Below, one piece after another: positions 48,751 through 61,835 of a stretch of DNA of 64,000 nt. Below the pieces are notes generated by a model. The model had not been told where the DNA came from and made no database searches. It saw only the letters and a list, made by a program, of their open reading frames with translations. The DNA is from Gnetum montanum. Lineage: Eukaryota; Streptophyta; Gnetopsida; Gnetales; Gnetaceae. The DNA lies in NCBI GenBank assembly GCA_015680685.1, contig MNCI01021501.1, forward strand, positions 615,417 to 679,416, in the 5' to 3' direction. Made by a program: the position numbers and the translations under genes. The stretch's first letter is position 1. The number at the start of each line of letters is the position of its first letter.

Positions 48751-51424
48751 TCTTTTCGACAAACAACAACTCGCATTTCTATGGCCAGTTTAGAGTTTAT
48801 ATCTTTTCATGATATGTGTTTAGTATTCATGGTGCACAGATTTAACCCTGTGCTAGTTAAATTATTGTATGACCAATCAACATCGAGACAGGAGTTTATA
48901 CTGAACATGTTACAACAGTAAAAACTAAATCTAATTTTTCTTGCATATCTTCAAACAAAATAACTAATAAGAAAGTTCAAGTTAACTTGTACCTTCAAAA
49001 CTTTTTACCTTATCCACTGGCACACTCAAGCTTAGAATTTCAGAATTAAATAAGGCGTCAAAATGTCTTTTCATTGCAAATTTTATTTGCAAAGATAAAA
49101 ATAATAATTTTATTTAAAAAGATGTCAAAATAAGTTTTCTTAATTTCCAAGGAATCATGTATATACACAGGGTTTCAGATTTATTGTATTTCTTTATATC
49201 TCTAACTGTAATTTCTAGTCCTGTATTTAAATTCAAAGTTTGAGGTAAAACAAACCTACCTGCATCTACAATGCATCATTAATAAGGATATCATTTTCCC
49301 TTCTTAGTTGGCTGGCTCCTTTGCATTTCTGATCATACTTGGAAACACAAACACTTTTTGGAAAATACACCTAGATGACAGTCAAATGTGTTTTATCATA
49401 AGTACTGCTCATTTTCACGTTGTAATGCATCAAATTTACACCCCTTAAACTTTAAAACATCTTCATGATGCCTCCTTCCTACACATTGTCTTCCAAGTGC
49501 TAAAATACTATTATTATGCAGCTTATTAAGCCCGATAAAGCAAACTAAGCAATAATAGCAGTAAATGTTTTTCCTTGTATAGTATGTTAGGATACAAATG
49601 AAAATGTAGTAGATGCGTTTACTATGATAGTGATTGCAGCAAAACTGGTAAAGCAAAAGTGAGATTTGATTTAAATAAACATGACAGCCAAGGACATAAA
49701 GCCTATATTGTTTGAAATTTATGATGTAGTCGTCGTGTTCTTTTAATAGTGAACTCATTTACTGCACTTTCTTGCATATATAAAAGTGAATATCTACTCA
49801 TCATGTTTTCAAATTACCCTCTTGGTGTTTCTTTTAAAACCATAACGGTTTGTTTTATAAAATCTTTTAGTTGTTTCATGTAAATCTCTTTATCTTCAAC
49901 TAGTTATGCAAGATAGATTCCCTAGCATCCCTTTATCTGGAAATCTGAGGAAGCTACAAATGATAATATCTGGAAAACTTTTACCGTGGGTGGCATAGCA
50001 GGGAATTCCATGATATGGAAAAACTTATGTACACACCAGCAGATAATCTTTGGATTACAAACCTCCCCTTTCAAGAATTCTAAGGAATTCCTAAAAGCTA
50101 AATACAACTAGGCTGTAGGGTGGAGAAATATATGTAAAGGGAGCTTACCTTAAAATTAAAATGTTTGGGTGGTTGCTACCTCATAACTATATTCTAACAA
50201 AAACTTTTCTGCAATGTCGGGGCATGCTTATTAATAAATGTTGCACCTTCTGCCGTGATGTAGCTGATTCATTTCAAGATTTCATGAGTTTTTTATTTTA
50301 GAATCTATTGGGATTTTTCATTAAATTGGGGTTTTCCATTCAATAATTGCAAGGGACTTAGGAACTAACATAACAAAAAAGCTAGCACTTCCGTTCACCT
50401 GAGATCAGCCTCAGCCTCCATATTTTAAGCTCTCCTAAAGAAGATATTTACCTTTTCTTCAATGCTTCCAATGCTGAAAAACCTCATGCTACAGGAGTCC
50501 ACCAGACTTTTCAATTCCATTTAAAGTGAAAACATCAACTTCTCATCCTTTTTCTAATAAGTATTTTCCTATTCCATTTACTTCAATATTAGGTGATATT
50601 TTTTCTCATCTATTTCTAATTTGACCATAATCTTGCATATCTAGCTATGGAAATGTTAATATGTATTGAATCAATCCTTGCATTAAAGTCAGCACGTATA
50701 CAGACTTTTCATTTTAATTTAAGTTTTGCTATATTTCTTCTTAAATACTGAAAAAGGTATTTTCTTGATAACCTTAACTTTTCATAGCATGTTGCATTTC
50801 ATGGGTAAAAGTAGCAGAAAGCATGAAATATAAGGCACTCATTTTAAATAATCTTGAATTAATTATATTATTTGTGGTCATTCATCAAACATATAAGGCC
50901 TGATGAATAACAAAGCCTCTCTCTCCACCTTTTTCCAATATGTATTCTTCATGGTTTCTGGCATTTGCTCTATGCCCTCTGTTATAAGACTTTCACATTT
51001 TTCTGATATTGAAAATCTTTGCAACTGCCTTCTTTAAAATCTTGACTTCATCCATCATATTTAAAGGTGCACCAGGTTAAAGACACCTTTTAAAATTGTA
51101 TGGAACTAATAATAAAAGAGCAAAACAATTCTACTAGTGCACTAAAAAACTTTCATCAGAGAATCATGAACCAAATGTTATACTAATTTTTATGCTAGAT
51201 AGAACAAATTAAACTGTAACTTTAATAACAACAGTGAAAGCTTAATTCTTTTTATCTATAGAAACCATATTGTTCTATAACATATAATAGAACAAGCAGC
51301 ATCTAAAATTTTAAGCTACTTATTTGGGGTTAACCCTACTTGGCTATGCTACAATCATCAACTTCATCAGCGGTGATTACAATTAGAGTTTTTGAATCTT
51401 AATGGAGAAAAACTACACATCTAA

Positions 51425-52491
51425 TTTTGGCCAAGAGACCAACTACTAGTTATAGATCAGTAACACTAAATAATATTCTGTCCATAATGTTCCAAGGATA
51501 ACTTATCAATAACACTAAATAATATTATGTCTATAATGCTATAGGGAGAGCTTATAGGTAATGCTGAATAAGATTTCATCCATAATTTTTCAAGAAGAGC
51601 CTATTTGTAAAAGTAAATAATATTTCATCCATAACATCAGCATATTTGCTCCAACTGATCTGTGGCTTCTATGTTTATATCTTCTTATTGCAATGCACAA
51701 GGGAATATATATGAAAAGAACAATCTATGCAAGTTCAAAATATTTTGTAACATGAAATTTAGTACCAAATTTGGAATTAGTTATCCTTCTCATCATGCAA
51801 GCATAGCGATCATACTGAAATTGTTATAGAATTTGGTAAAATGGCAATTTGAATAATTTTTAATATAATAGATTAACTAAACTTCAACTCCATTTTTGCA
51901 AAATTCTCTCAGCCAAATTATAAGCATATATATTAAATATATAACTAATCTAGTTTTGCCGAGAGGCCAACTACTAGTCATATATCAGTAACGTTAAATA
52001 ATATTCTGTCCATAACTTTTTAGGGATAGTTTATCGGTAACACTAATAATATTCTGTCTATAACACTAAAGGATAGCTCATAGGTAACACTAAATAAGAT
52101 TTCATCCATAACATTTCAAGGAGAGCCTATTTGTAAAAGTTGATAACATTTCATCCATAACATCAGCATATTTGCTTCAACCAATCTATGGCTTCTATGT
52201 TTATATCTTCTTATTGCAATGCACAAAGTAGCATGTGTGGAACCAACCATCTATGGAAATTCAAAATATTTTGTAACACAAAATTTAGTACCAAACTTGG
52301 AATTAATTATACTTTCATCATGCAATCATAGCGATCTTACCAAAATTATTATAGAATACATAGAATTTGGTAAAATGGCAATTTGGATAATTTTTAATAT
52401 AATAGATGAACTAAACTTCAACTTCATTTTTGCAAGATTCTCTCAGCCAAATTATAGATATATATATTAAATATATAACTACGCTAGTTTT
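51425..52491. repeat. Tandem duplication, two units of about 530 bases with inner sub-repeats
   Basis: Units 51425-51954 and 51955-52491 align from 'ttttggcc.agag.ccaactactagt' to 'atatataacta..ctagtttt'. The first ~190 bases of each unit themselves consist of about four diverged copies of a 50-base block (for instance 'aacactaaataatattctgtccataa'). The duplication may be an old repeat element or simple local expansion. Confidence 0.85.
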
Positions 52492-53445
52492 AAAACAAAG
52501 AACTTGTTCCTTTGCACATGAAATTGGTTGTGATATCTCAAAGGTTCTCTCCTTCCAAATTGTTATGCACAAATCTACAATCCAGTGTATTGAAATGCAC
52601 ATCATCTCTTTCCTCTTAAACATAGAATTTCTTTGACTAGTTTGCCTTCTTCTTACACTTAAATGCAAAAAAGCACCAGCTATACAACCCTCATGCATAA
52701 GGCCAGCTACTTTTTAACATATATGTAATAACCCTTTAATCATGGGTAGCATTTTAGAATTTGTTGAATATTTACCAATTCTGTGAATATTCTTCGAATT
52801 AATACATTACCAAATTAAAACTATTCTGCTTTGTAATTCCTTGATTTTTCCAAGAATATAATTGTTGCAAATAGCAGCAAATTCGAAACCATTATTCTTC
52901 TCCTAAATTTTAAATCTTATACAAGTAAAATAAATCTACTCCGTTTTTTACTTACTTTCAGATCTCAACCATGAATCACAGTAAAGGGTTTCAAATTTCC
53001 CTGTTATTTCCACTTTTTACTTTGCATCTTACCATGCCCAATCAATACAATTTTCAAGGATATATATATATATATATATTATTTTAAGCCTTTTGAATTA
53101 TTCTAGAATTTTGTAAATTATTCCTGAATCACAAATCGATGCAGTTACTGAATATCCAAATTGAAAACTATGATTATAGCTTAAACTCAAGTCCTATCGG
53201 TTGATAAAAGCCACAAATATAGGAGGCCTTAACAGATTAGACTCTGAAATGACACCTAGCATGTGCTGTTTTTTATTGCTATAACAAAGAAGGATGATGG
53301 TCATCCTCTTTTTAAGAAATTCACAGGTATCCCAGAGATGAGATTTAGTGCCTCTTTATGTTTGCATAAAACTAAAACTAAACATACTTTACACAAATTA
53401 CAAGGCAAACTAACAGTGAAAAGTCACTAAAACCAAAATACTTAC

Positions 53446-53592
53446 AGAACGAATAACCTTGAGGGCAACTTCTAGTAGCATGTAGTAACACCAAAACCAG
53501 ATAAATAAGTTAAGCACCAAGGAGGCAAGATCGATTCCAGAAATCCAATTTTCATTAATCCTCGTTCACAGACCATATTTAGAGAGTTGGAT
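53446..53592 (-). other. Candidate second leader exon of NINJA
   Basis: The segment lies between an acceptor TTTCCTTGCAG (53593 side) and donor TTCT|GTAAGT. It contains short upstream ATGs on the NINJA strand. The prediction rests only on splice signals and position. Confidence 0.35.
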
Positions 53593-53965
53593 CTGCAAGG
53601 AAAGCTAAACATTAAGCTTTCTGTTGACAACTCTGGTTTTCTTCCTTCCCTGTTTTTTATTCCCCTCACAGAGTCTCTTTCTGGGGTTTCTTTTCACTTG
53701 TTCAAAGATTCTACGTTCAAATCTATGTTCCACAACCGCGTCCACGCCCTACATGTCTAACAAAAATTCACAGGCATAAAAGCAGGCACAAAAAGGAGAA
53801 AACAAAAACCCACAACCATATGTGAAGAAACTGCGAAACGCAAAACTATTTATCCATGATTAAGATTTCAAAAAACAAAAACAAAAAACAAAAAGCTCTG
53901 GAGGCAAACAAGGCTGTAACTCTAAAAAGGAAAAATAAGAACAGTAAAAAAATGAGAGACGAACC

Positions 53966-54130
53966 TGACAATCCAAAGGCAGAGCAAGAAATGGTATACT
54001 GTTTCAGAGTGAAGGCAAAAAAAAATCTGCTGGGCAAGAAATATACAGAGGCAGCAACTAATGAAGCTTCTCGTCTCCATGGACCATGGCTCCTCCTCTG
54101 GTCAAGTTACGGGAGTGTAGTCCCAATCCG
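53966..54130 (-). other. Candidate first leader exon and promoter-proximal region of NINJA
   Basis: On the minus strand a CT-rich leader-like sequence ends in TTGTCAG|GTTCGT (donor at 53964). Upstream, the sequence is less AT-rich. The start of transcription cannot be placed. Two short ATG-started frames overlap the region but carry no domain. Confidence 0.3.
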
Positions 54131-54639
54131 CAATTTCTGGGGGAAACAAAAAAATAAATTAATAAATTGAATAATTGGAGATTCAAAAAGAAAACAAAGG
54201 AAGACGATTTTCCAGTGGCGTCTTTTCTAGCTACCCTGTGGTGACATGGCATTGATTGTCCACGTACTCTCGCAAAACACGTGCGTTTTGGAATTTTCTC
54301 GCAGCATTTGCATTGGATACTTGCATTTCCGTTTACTCTTTTTTAGGAGGACTGCATTTCAACATGTTTGCTTTTGCAGCACGGATCTCCATCTGAGGCT
54401 GAATTTACAGCCAACACGGTACCTTAACCATAAAATCGCATACAATTGTAAGGTGTGCCGTGGAATAAGCACTTATAACTAATGCTGTATCTGTGAGATT
54501 TAAAACATCAAACACGTGACATTTCATTGTGAGAATTCATGTTAAATATCACAGGAAACTTTATGGGTTGTTGCAATTCATTGAAAAGGAGGTATACTCT
54601 AACATTTATAAAAGTTTATAACTCAATGTTATCTAGTAT

Positions 54640-54705
54640 AGTCAAACCTAGAAACTTGGGTTACAAGGCCAAGACCCGTACCACTAAGCTAACACCTCAT
54701 TGTTG
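54640..54705 (-). repeat. tRNA-like SINE head
   Basis: Minus strand: GTGTTAGCTTAGTGGTACGGG (A-box-like), then about 25 bases later AAGTTTCTAGGTTTGAC (B-box-like). A diverged second copy follows at about 54935-54870 with GTGTTAATATAAGAC and AAGTTACAGGTTTAATT. Confidence 0.5.
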
Positions 54706-55169
54706 TTTTTTAGAATTGAGTCTTACCACTACGCTAACACCTCATAGTTGTTACAATATTTAATGATATGGTGTGCATTTGCAAGAAGTAGGAGGTGGTG
54801 TTGGAACTAAACTATTTTTTTAAAATAATATTTCCAATTAGAACTTTAGAACTCAATATTTCCCACCAAAATTAAACCTGTAACTTGGACTTTCCAAATT
54901 AATAGTCTTATATTAACACCTCATTATTAATGTTATCCATTTTGGAAATGTGGATATTACAATATGTATCCCACAACAATACCTTGGTAGAACTTAGGGT
55001 TCAAAACCACCAACAACCCCCACCCAAAAACCATCCTTCCCAAACTTTAATAGAGCTTAGTAAAGTATAAATATTTTTAAGTATTATTTGAAATAGTAAC
55101 CTCTTACCTCCATGATACTTCTTAGATAACCATATAACTAGTTGAGCCAACTCTCATTGGGAGTCAATG

Positions 55170-55250
55170 ATAAACGGCTCAAGTGGTTAACTTGTTAAGT
55201 AAAATGTTACTAGTTCAAGTCATATTCAAATCATCATACATAAGCATGTA
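55170..55250 (+). repeat. tRNA-like SINE head
   Basis: Plus strand: acggctcaagtggttaactt (A-box-like), then tactagttcaagtcatatt (B-box-like, GTTCAAGTC) 25-30 bases on. Confidence 0.5.
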
Positions 55251-55715
55251 GTGTTGATCATGCATAAGTGTACTCTAAATTTTGATGTCCAATCTAAAGA
55301 ATATGCTCAAGTTCTATATTTTGTTGAGTTATATAATCTTCCATTGATTGTTTAAAAAGCTGAGTAGGAAATTGTTGGTCTTCTTAGTCCCATTAAGCAT
55401 ATGACGTCTATTTCTCCAACTTTTGACTTTCATAGACATTTTTTTTATTGAAATCAATATTCTTAATCATAAACAGGAATTAGTATTATAAGCATGAAGA
55501 AAGACTTATATTAAGTGAATTATATATAATAATCTTCCTAACTCTTGTAACCTTTTACCATCATGAAGGACATTTGTTTAATGCTTCTCCTTTTCTACTC
55601 AAGAAAAAAGATATCGAAGAAAAAAAATGTGTTAGATTTGAAGATAAGAAAAAACAATATGAAGTTAAAGATATGAAAAGTCAAGTTAACATCAATAATA
55701 AGAATGATCAAATGA

Positions 55716-56672
55716 TGATGAGTGACGAGGTACCCCTATGCCCAACCATACAAATCACAAAGCATTCATGTGTGATCCGATCGAATTCCGTCAACTTTAT
55801 AGTTTTTGATACACTAGTCTTCTAGGAAGTGAACCTTGCCCTAAGGTCATTCGTTGTCTTCTCAATTACACTTGTGAAGCATAATTGTATGGTTAAGAGT
55901 AACTAAGGCATATCATTTTTATCATTTTATGCTTTATGTTTTTGGGTGCTTGAAGGGAGAGAGAGAGAAAAATAAAGTAATTTAATGACTAATCTAAATT
56001 AACTAACTAACTGGTCTCTAATTAATCCTAACATAAGCATTTGTTCCCACTTTCTGTACACATCCTAAACCCACATATCTACTACTAGGTCACTAAGCAC
56101 TATGCTACTAGGTGTACCAAGCAATAACGCTGCTAGGATTACCAAGCAAATACGTGTTACGCTCAACGTTGTTGTACTTATGTATTTAATTTATCTAGCT
56201 TATCTTGCTTAATTAGCTTAATTACTAGAGAATATTAAATAATTAACTAGAAGCATTAAATGCACAAATAAATATCTAAACTATCTAGAATGCTACAAGG
56301 TTTATCAAGAAGCTCGTCTTTATTGTCATACACACTGTCATGCTCAAGTACAATAATGCTCGAATAAAGATCCGTACACTCAATGACTCCTACTGTGGGC
56401 ACTTGAGAGAAATATTCTAACTTTCAAATGTAAAAACTGCAAGAGTTTGGCTACTACTATGAATTTGATGCCCATAAACATAGTTAGGAGCTTGTATTTA
56501 TAGTTTTTACACTAGGGCTACGTCGATGGGGCCCTGTCAACATAGGAGATGCTACGTTGATGTGACCTCGTTAATAGGGCAACACCATGTAAATAGGGCC
56601 TCATCAATGAGGGCCCATCGATGAGGCCGTGTTAATGGGGGCCCGTCAACATGGCTTATTAACACTTCATCA
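55716..56672 (-). repeat. LTR of palindromic-U3 family, minus strand (3' LTR)
   Basis: Read on the minus strand it starts TGATGAA and ends CACTCATCA, as in the other family members. The central part (ACAATAAAGACGAGCTTCTTG on minus near 56330) matches the R region of the copies at 1.8 and 4.9 kb. A TATA box (CTATAAATA) lies at 56503-56495. The U3 carries repeats of TCGATGGGGCCC-like palindromes (56520-56650) in place of GATATCGC. A purine tract (GTGGGAGTA) directly precedes it on the minus strand, so it is a 3' LTR with its element towards higher coordinates. Confidence 0.75.
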
Positions 56673-59600
56673 TACTCCCACAACTGAATGAAAACTCATC
56701 TTTGAGTTCTTTTACAAAATTGGGAAGGTATGGGATTATTTACTAACTCTTAACAAAACAAAACAAACTAACTCAACAAAACTAAGTGCTCAAGTGTATA
56801 GATCAACAAATTATAAAAATTATGGTGTTCATGACACAAAATTAAACACCATTTCATGACTCAACAAAAATTTTGACAATGCATCCTCTGATGATGTGAA
56901 TACAGTGGTGAAGATCAAATAGTCCTAGGTAGTGGTGACTTCTAAGGCTTTGAAGGACCTTCACTGGCTTTGGGCCCATGTGGTGGTTGAGGCAGCTATA
57001 GCTATCTTGCTGTAATAGCAACCTCTAGTGAAAGGTGAAAGACATCAAGCAATGCCTTCATCTTCTCCTCCTTACTCTAGGGATCATTCATAGTCCATGC
57101 AACTTCACCAATGTTAGCCAAAATGGGAACATCCCATGGATAGGGCATGATTGAGAACATCTCCTTTACATTGACAAACCAAGCAACGAACTATTTATGT
57201 TCAATGTCGAACACCCTTACAGTATTTTGCAACTCCTAGTAGTCATTCATTTGTCTGGCTAGGTTCTCAGCAGTTGATCTTTGATCTATGAAACATGCCT
57301 TGAGAACTTCAAGTTTAGCATTAGCCACTGCAAACTTGTCTTAGTGTCCTTGTAGTGCTTGAACTTAGCCTCGTACAACAAGTATGAGTTGGTCACATGC
57401 TTCTCTAACTCAAACCATGGCCGTCTAGTAGTCAACATGGCTAGGTTTACATAATGAAGGTTGGTAAGCTTCATATACTTCGTCATCTTCTTAATCTACA
57501 ACTCCTTTGTATGGATTTCCGCTTTGTTGTTGGCATCTATCCCATCAATGATGAGTTGCCAAACTTCCCTTCCTTGCTGGAGTTGTTGGAGGACATCATT
57601 TACCTTTGCCTTCACCAATTGGATATGTTTTTCATTTATTTCTTTTTGTAGACCAACCTACTCTTTGTAATGATCTTTAACTTTCTCAAATTTGAGAGCT
57701 TTAGATTTCTAGGCATCTACCTCAATTGGAATCTTCTAGAAAAGGGTGTGCACCTCCTCCATGGAGAGATTCCTATTCTCTATTGTCAATCTCCTTATCT
57801 TTGTATTTGCTCTAGCCAGCTACTCCTACCATTGATGGATGAAATCTATTAATTGTTGCTTGTGCACATCAACATTTCGCGAGCAATGATTCTCTGTAGT
57901 CGGTTGGACATTCTCCTAGTGAGTCTGATCCAAGGCCTTCTGAATCTTGTGCTGCATGGCTTCTACTAAGGATTTGTAGAACACTACCATTTCCATTGCA
58001 TTCTCAACCCCTTTGAGCCTAGACTAAAGCTATTGCATAGCTTCATCTATTATGAGTGCTAGGTTGAGAAATACGGGATCGACAATTTGGGCTCTTAGTT
58101 TAACAACCTCTATGACCAAGTGTTCATTCCACTCTCTGGTTGTTTTGAGTTGCCCTCTAATATAATGTTCTTATCCCTTATCTCTAGTAGCTCCGACTAG
58201 GTTGCAGTGATGTTATCCGAAAGGTCAAAGACATCTAGAAGCAATTGCCTAGTTCCCACTAGTTGATTTAAGAGCTCTTCATGCTACGTTGCACTTATTC
58301 TGCAACTTATAGTTCCCACTAATAATGCATATCTTTGAGTGTAGTGATATTTGGTGCAAATGTTGCAAGTGCGTTGAGTGTTTTGGCAATTCTATCAGTG
58401 ATCACTTGTACTATTGTTTCTTACCCTTAGTGCTACATCACCAAAATAGTTGCCTCTTCATCTTCCTCCAAGCACATCGAGAAGGTCACAACATTCCCAA
58501 AAATTTCTAAGAGTGGCTGTTGTTCTGTGAAAGATACCGTGACCTCTTTAGTGCTTGGATTTGACCTTGCTAGCAGCTGCATTCTTTGGGTTGAGAAAAT
58601 GGATCCACCCTCATCCATCAAACTGATTTTTTAGGCCACCTCATTAAGGTGACTCATGGTTGGTCTATATATGGATGGGTTCCCACCACTTGTGTCTGCT
58701 CTTTGCTCTTGTTCACTCAAGAGCCATTCTCTATATTCACACAACCATTAGGCAGTTGCAACTATGTCTAGCACTATTGTTTGAGTGGTAGGTGGTGGAG
58801 GTTACTGCTTCTTTTCTTGAATTGTAGTTGCAGGCGTTTTATCCTTCATCATTTCTGCCCACCTAGTGGTCAAAACAGTTCTAACATCATCGTTGGTGTA
58901 ACGGACTATCCCTCCCCTTTGATAGAGTTTCTTGATGAGACATGGTAAAAGAAGTGCCTTCCTTCCACATTTGTTTTCTTTAAAGCGCTTCTTCATCTCT
59001 AGATAAATCAACTGTGAAAGGTTGACTGGAAATCTCCCACTCAAAGCAGGACATGCTCAGGCAAAGAAGGCAGTGATTTTTCTTGGCCTCACCATGGGAT
59101 TGAGGTGGAAGGGTACAATCTTGTAATGGATCCTCTCTGCTGGTATGAGTGCACCAAACTCCTTGTGGTCAACACCATAACACTGTTGCACCCGTTCTTT
59201 CTTGATGCTCAGATCTACCTACATCGGGATCTCAGTAAGGTTTGCCCTTGTTTGAGCAACCCAAGCACTACAACAATGGCTTACGCTAAGTAGGGCACTA
59301 AGATGTCCTTGATCTTTACTGTTGCTCCAGGTTGCTTGTTATTCCAAAACAAAAATGTTTCTCCCATGTACCACTTCCTAGTGGAAGTGATGATTGGCCA
59401 CATGGGAGAGGCCTTTAGTTGATCCTGCACATCTCTTGGTGTGTGCTCCAGGAAAGTTTAACTCCTAGAGCACTAATTTCTGGACCTCCCTTGATTTGAT
59501 TTGATTTGATTTAGGTAGGCTTCTGTTAAGGTCATCTTGAGGTTTGTTGGTTGTGTAGGCACATCATCCTAATGGGAGTGTTCTGTTGCTACTGCTGCCA

Positions 59601-59780
59601 ATTTTGGAATCTATATGATAAATTCCACTTCTGCCTCCTATCTAAGAGGACCTGTGGCATGGGTTGTGAGAAATTCTTCTTGTTGGGGCTATTCTTGGCC
59701 TCTTCCTATTCTAGGCCATTTTTCCCTTGGTTGGCACGATCTTGCTTCCTGCGTGTGCTTTTCTTTTGATGCCATCTATG
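56673..59780 (-). mobile_element. Internal region of an LTR element with an unrecognised degenerate ORF
   Basis: Broken minus-strand frames give protein-like sequence: WPIITSTRKWYMGETFLFWN near 59400-59340, then 59044-58802 (RFPVNLSQLIYLEMKKRF, then KALLLPCLIKKLYQRGG), then Lys/Glu-rich, coiled-coil-like parts down to about 56900. The middle block resembles, by pattern only, the ORF found in some plant Athila-like or non-autonomous elements. No RT, integrase or protease motif is present. The matching 5' LTR is not seen; a different LTR-like sequence lies beyond 59.8 kb. I do not assign a function. Confidence 0.5.
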
Positions 59781-59799
59781 GTTACAACACATACATGGA

Positions 59800-60300
59800 T
59801 TAGTAGATGTAATGTATAACTTTAAAGTTTTTGAATACCTTTTCTCATTAGTTAGTTACACTTTGGCTAAGGTTGGACCATGGTAGATTGATTATTTTAT
59901 TAATTTTTATTATAGTTATCAGCAAGGCTTATTGGGAAAGTTTAACTCTTGTGATTTAGTGTTTGACAGTTGATTTGTTAGTTAAATCTTTGTGGGAGTT
60001 AGAAAAAATGTGAATTTTTTTTATCAAAAATGGTATATTTGTGGCCCCCACAATGAAGAGCTTACCTTCTATAGCTACAAGGTTGAAGAACAGAGTGATT
60101 TAGATAAACAGTTTGTGAGTTATGGGCTCTGGAAGGTTCTTGGCTTTGAAAAATTGAAAAACTCCTTTAGTGTTTGTGAAAAAATGTAAAATTTCTACGT
60201 GGGGTCATGCCTATTTATACTATTTTTCCACCATGTTGATGGGGCCTTGTATACATACGAGGCCCCATATATGGGGCCCATCAGCCAAAATTTTCAAAGG
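59800..60300 (-). repeat. LTR-like sequence with palindromic GGGGCC motifs
   Basis: On the minus strand there is a TATA box (TATAAATAG, 60219-60211) and, just upstream, GATGGGCCCC / ATATGGGGCC palindromes (60228-60290). This is the same design as the U3 regions of the other family, but the rest does not align with them. Both edges are undefined. Confidence 0.4.
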
Positions 60301-61835
60301 TGAATATCTCTAGAAATATAATGAATTTTATAATGAAATTGGAGTCCATGGAACCCCAGAAAAGCCAAGAATATGATAAAATCATTAAAGAGGATCTTTG
60401 AAAGCTTAAAATTGAAAAATTTCATGGAGAATGTATGTAATGAACAAAGTATGTGAAGGAGCACATGGTCTGATATGGAAGATGGGTGTACGAAAGATTC
60501 TGTCTACAAGAATGTCTAGGGATAAGGTACTTAATGAACTCGACCAAGAGATATGCAAGTGGGTCTTTCTAATTCCAAGCACATGCCCATTTTTCCCTCG
60601 CATAACCTCAACCTAAGGAGTTCACAGGTCCCATAGGTGACTAATGGTCAATGGAAGTTAAGGACCAAAACCTGGAAGATTCTACCTAAGAACTCAAATA
60701 CGTCAAACCAAGACATGGAATCAAGAACATGGACATCGATAGTGAGGTGAGTATTATCAACATAAATGGATGATGTAGAAGGTGGAATGGAATTCCCAAC
60801 TAAGGTTGTAAGAAGCCCCTTATGGAGTTCATGTTTAAAATGATCGAAGAAGATCCATCCTTAGTCCAGACCAAAACCAACCTCATTTAGTGACTTCACA
60901 TCACCACTTCAAGACTGATCCACCCAACTCCCCAAGATATAAGAGTGCTCCCACAAAACAACCACCATTCCATAAATAAAAGAAAAGAAAAGTAGGAAGT
61001 GAGAGAGGGCCTTAGTTAGAGGGGACCTTTAGGCATGGGTGCATCTCTTTCTAGTCCAATAACAAGTGCTTGTAGCCCATTTATTTGTCTAAGGGGTGTG
61101 CTTTGAATTCCCATCATTATCAACATTATTATTATTATTTTGTTTTTGTTGTTGTTTTTTTCATTTTTTTTGGATGGGAACCACATCATGCAAAGACTTT
61201 ATTTGACTTCCTATTTAGTGGTTGGAATGGAACGATAAGAAGTCCATAAAAAATACTCAAGCACTCAAGTAAGTAGAAAAGGACAAAGAGTATTGAGTCC
61301 CCTTGAAATCACACTCTATTCAAACCTTTGAATCCTTCCCAATTCTGAAAACTACCAAGGTCACAAATTTATTAAAAGTTGATTTAATGAAAGGGTCCTC
61401 AAACTTCTAAAACAAGGAAAACCATAGAGTTTGTGGATGGGTGGATGTTGTGGACTTGTTGCCTGTTCCATGAAAAAGAAACCATGACTAAGCTATCAAT
61501 ACAAAAATTCAAAAATAGAAACTAGATAGTAGTAAACCAAACATTAAGTACAAATTGCCATTATAGTAGCTACAACACTATTGTGTCTTGTTAGCAATGA
61601 AGCACTTTTATTAGCAAAAAATTGAAAACCACAATTAAAGAAAATAAAGCAAAACAAAGTATAGAAGAAAGTGTGAAATATTCAATAAAGATTCAAATGT
61701 ACTAATAATGGTGTAGAACAAAAAATGGTGTAACATAAAAAAATTTTAAAAAATCAATAAGTTGTAAATAAACAAATTACAAAATCAAAAATGTGGAAAA
61801 CAAAAAATAGAAAAATTGAGGAGTCATATGGATGA
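60301..61835 (-). other. Gypsy 3' non-coding/LTR region
   Basis: The stretch lies beyond the pol end of the minus-strand Gypsy copy. The block at 60850-60970 resembles the inverse of 541-700, supporting that both belong to one family. An A-rich run and short microsatellites (att)n near 61120-61150 are visible. No gene. Confidence 0.45.

Larger units (their letters stand above)
47485..53445 (-). other. Probable 5' UTR intron of NINJA (about 6 kb)
   Basis: The ATG exon begins with an acceptor (TGTATCAG) and a strong donor GTAAGT lies at 53445-53440, so a leader intron of about 6 kb is likely. It holds no recognisable coding sequence. Two local tandem duplications are described separately. Open frames such as 49758-49396 and 52698-52411 have no domains. 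Confidence 0.45.
54131..55715. other. Intergenic region upstream of NINJA with SINE relics
   Basis: No gene is recognised. The first 400 bases upstream of the candidate leader probably include the NINJA promoter. Three tRNA-like heads lie at about 54640-54705 (-), 54870-54935 (-) and 55170-55250 (+). The 83-codon Lys-rich frame at 55574-55825 runs into the LTR and is likely chance. Confidence 0.45.

Noticed and set aside
52411-52698. 95-codon minus-strand frame and its plus-strand partner
   Set aside because: They overlap the 530-base tandem duplication's end and have no domain or codon pattern of note.
55716-60300. A complete element with LTRs at 55.7-56.7 and 59.8-60.3 kb
   Set aside because: The two LTR-like sequences share a design (TATA and palindromes) but do not align.
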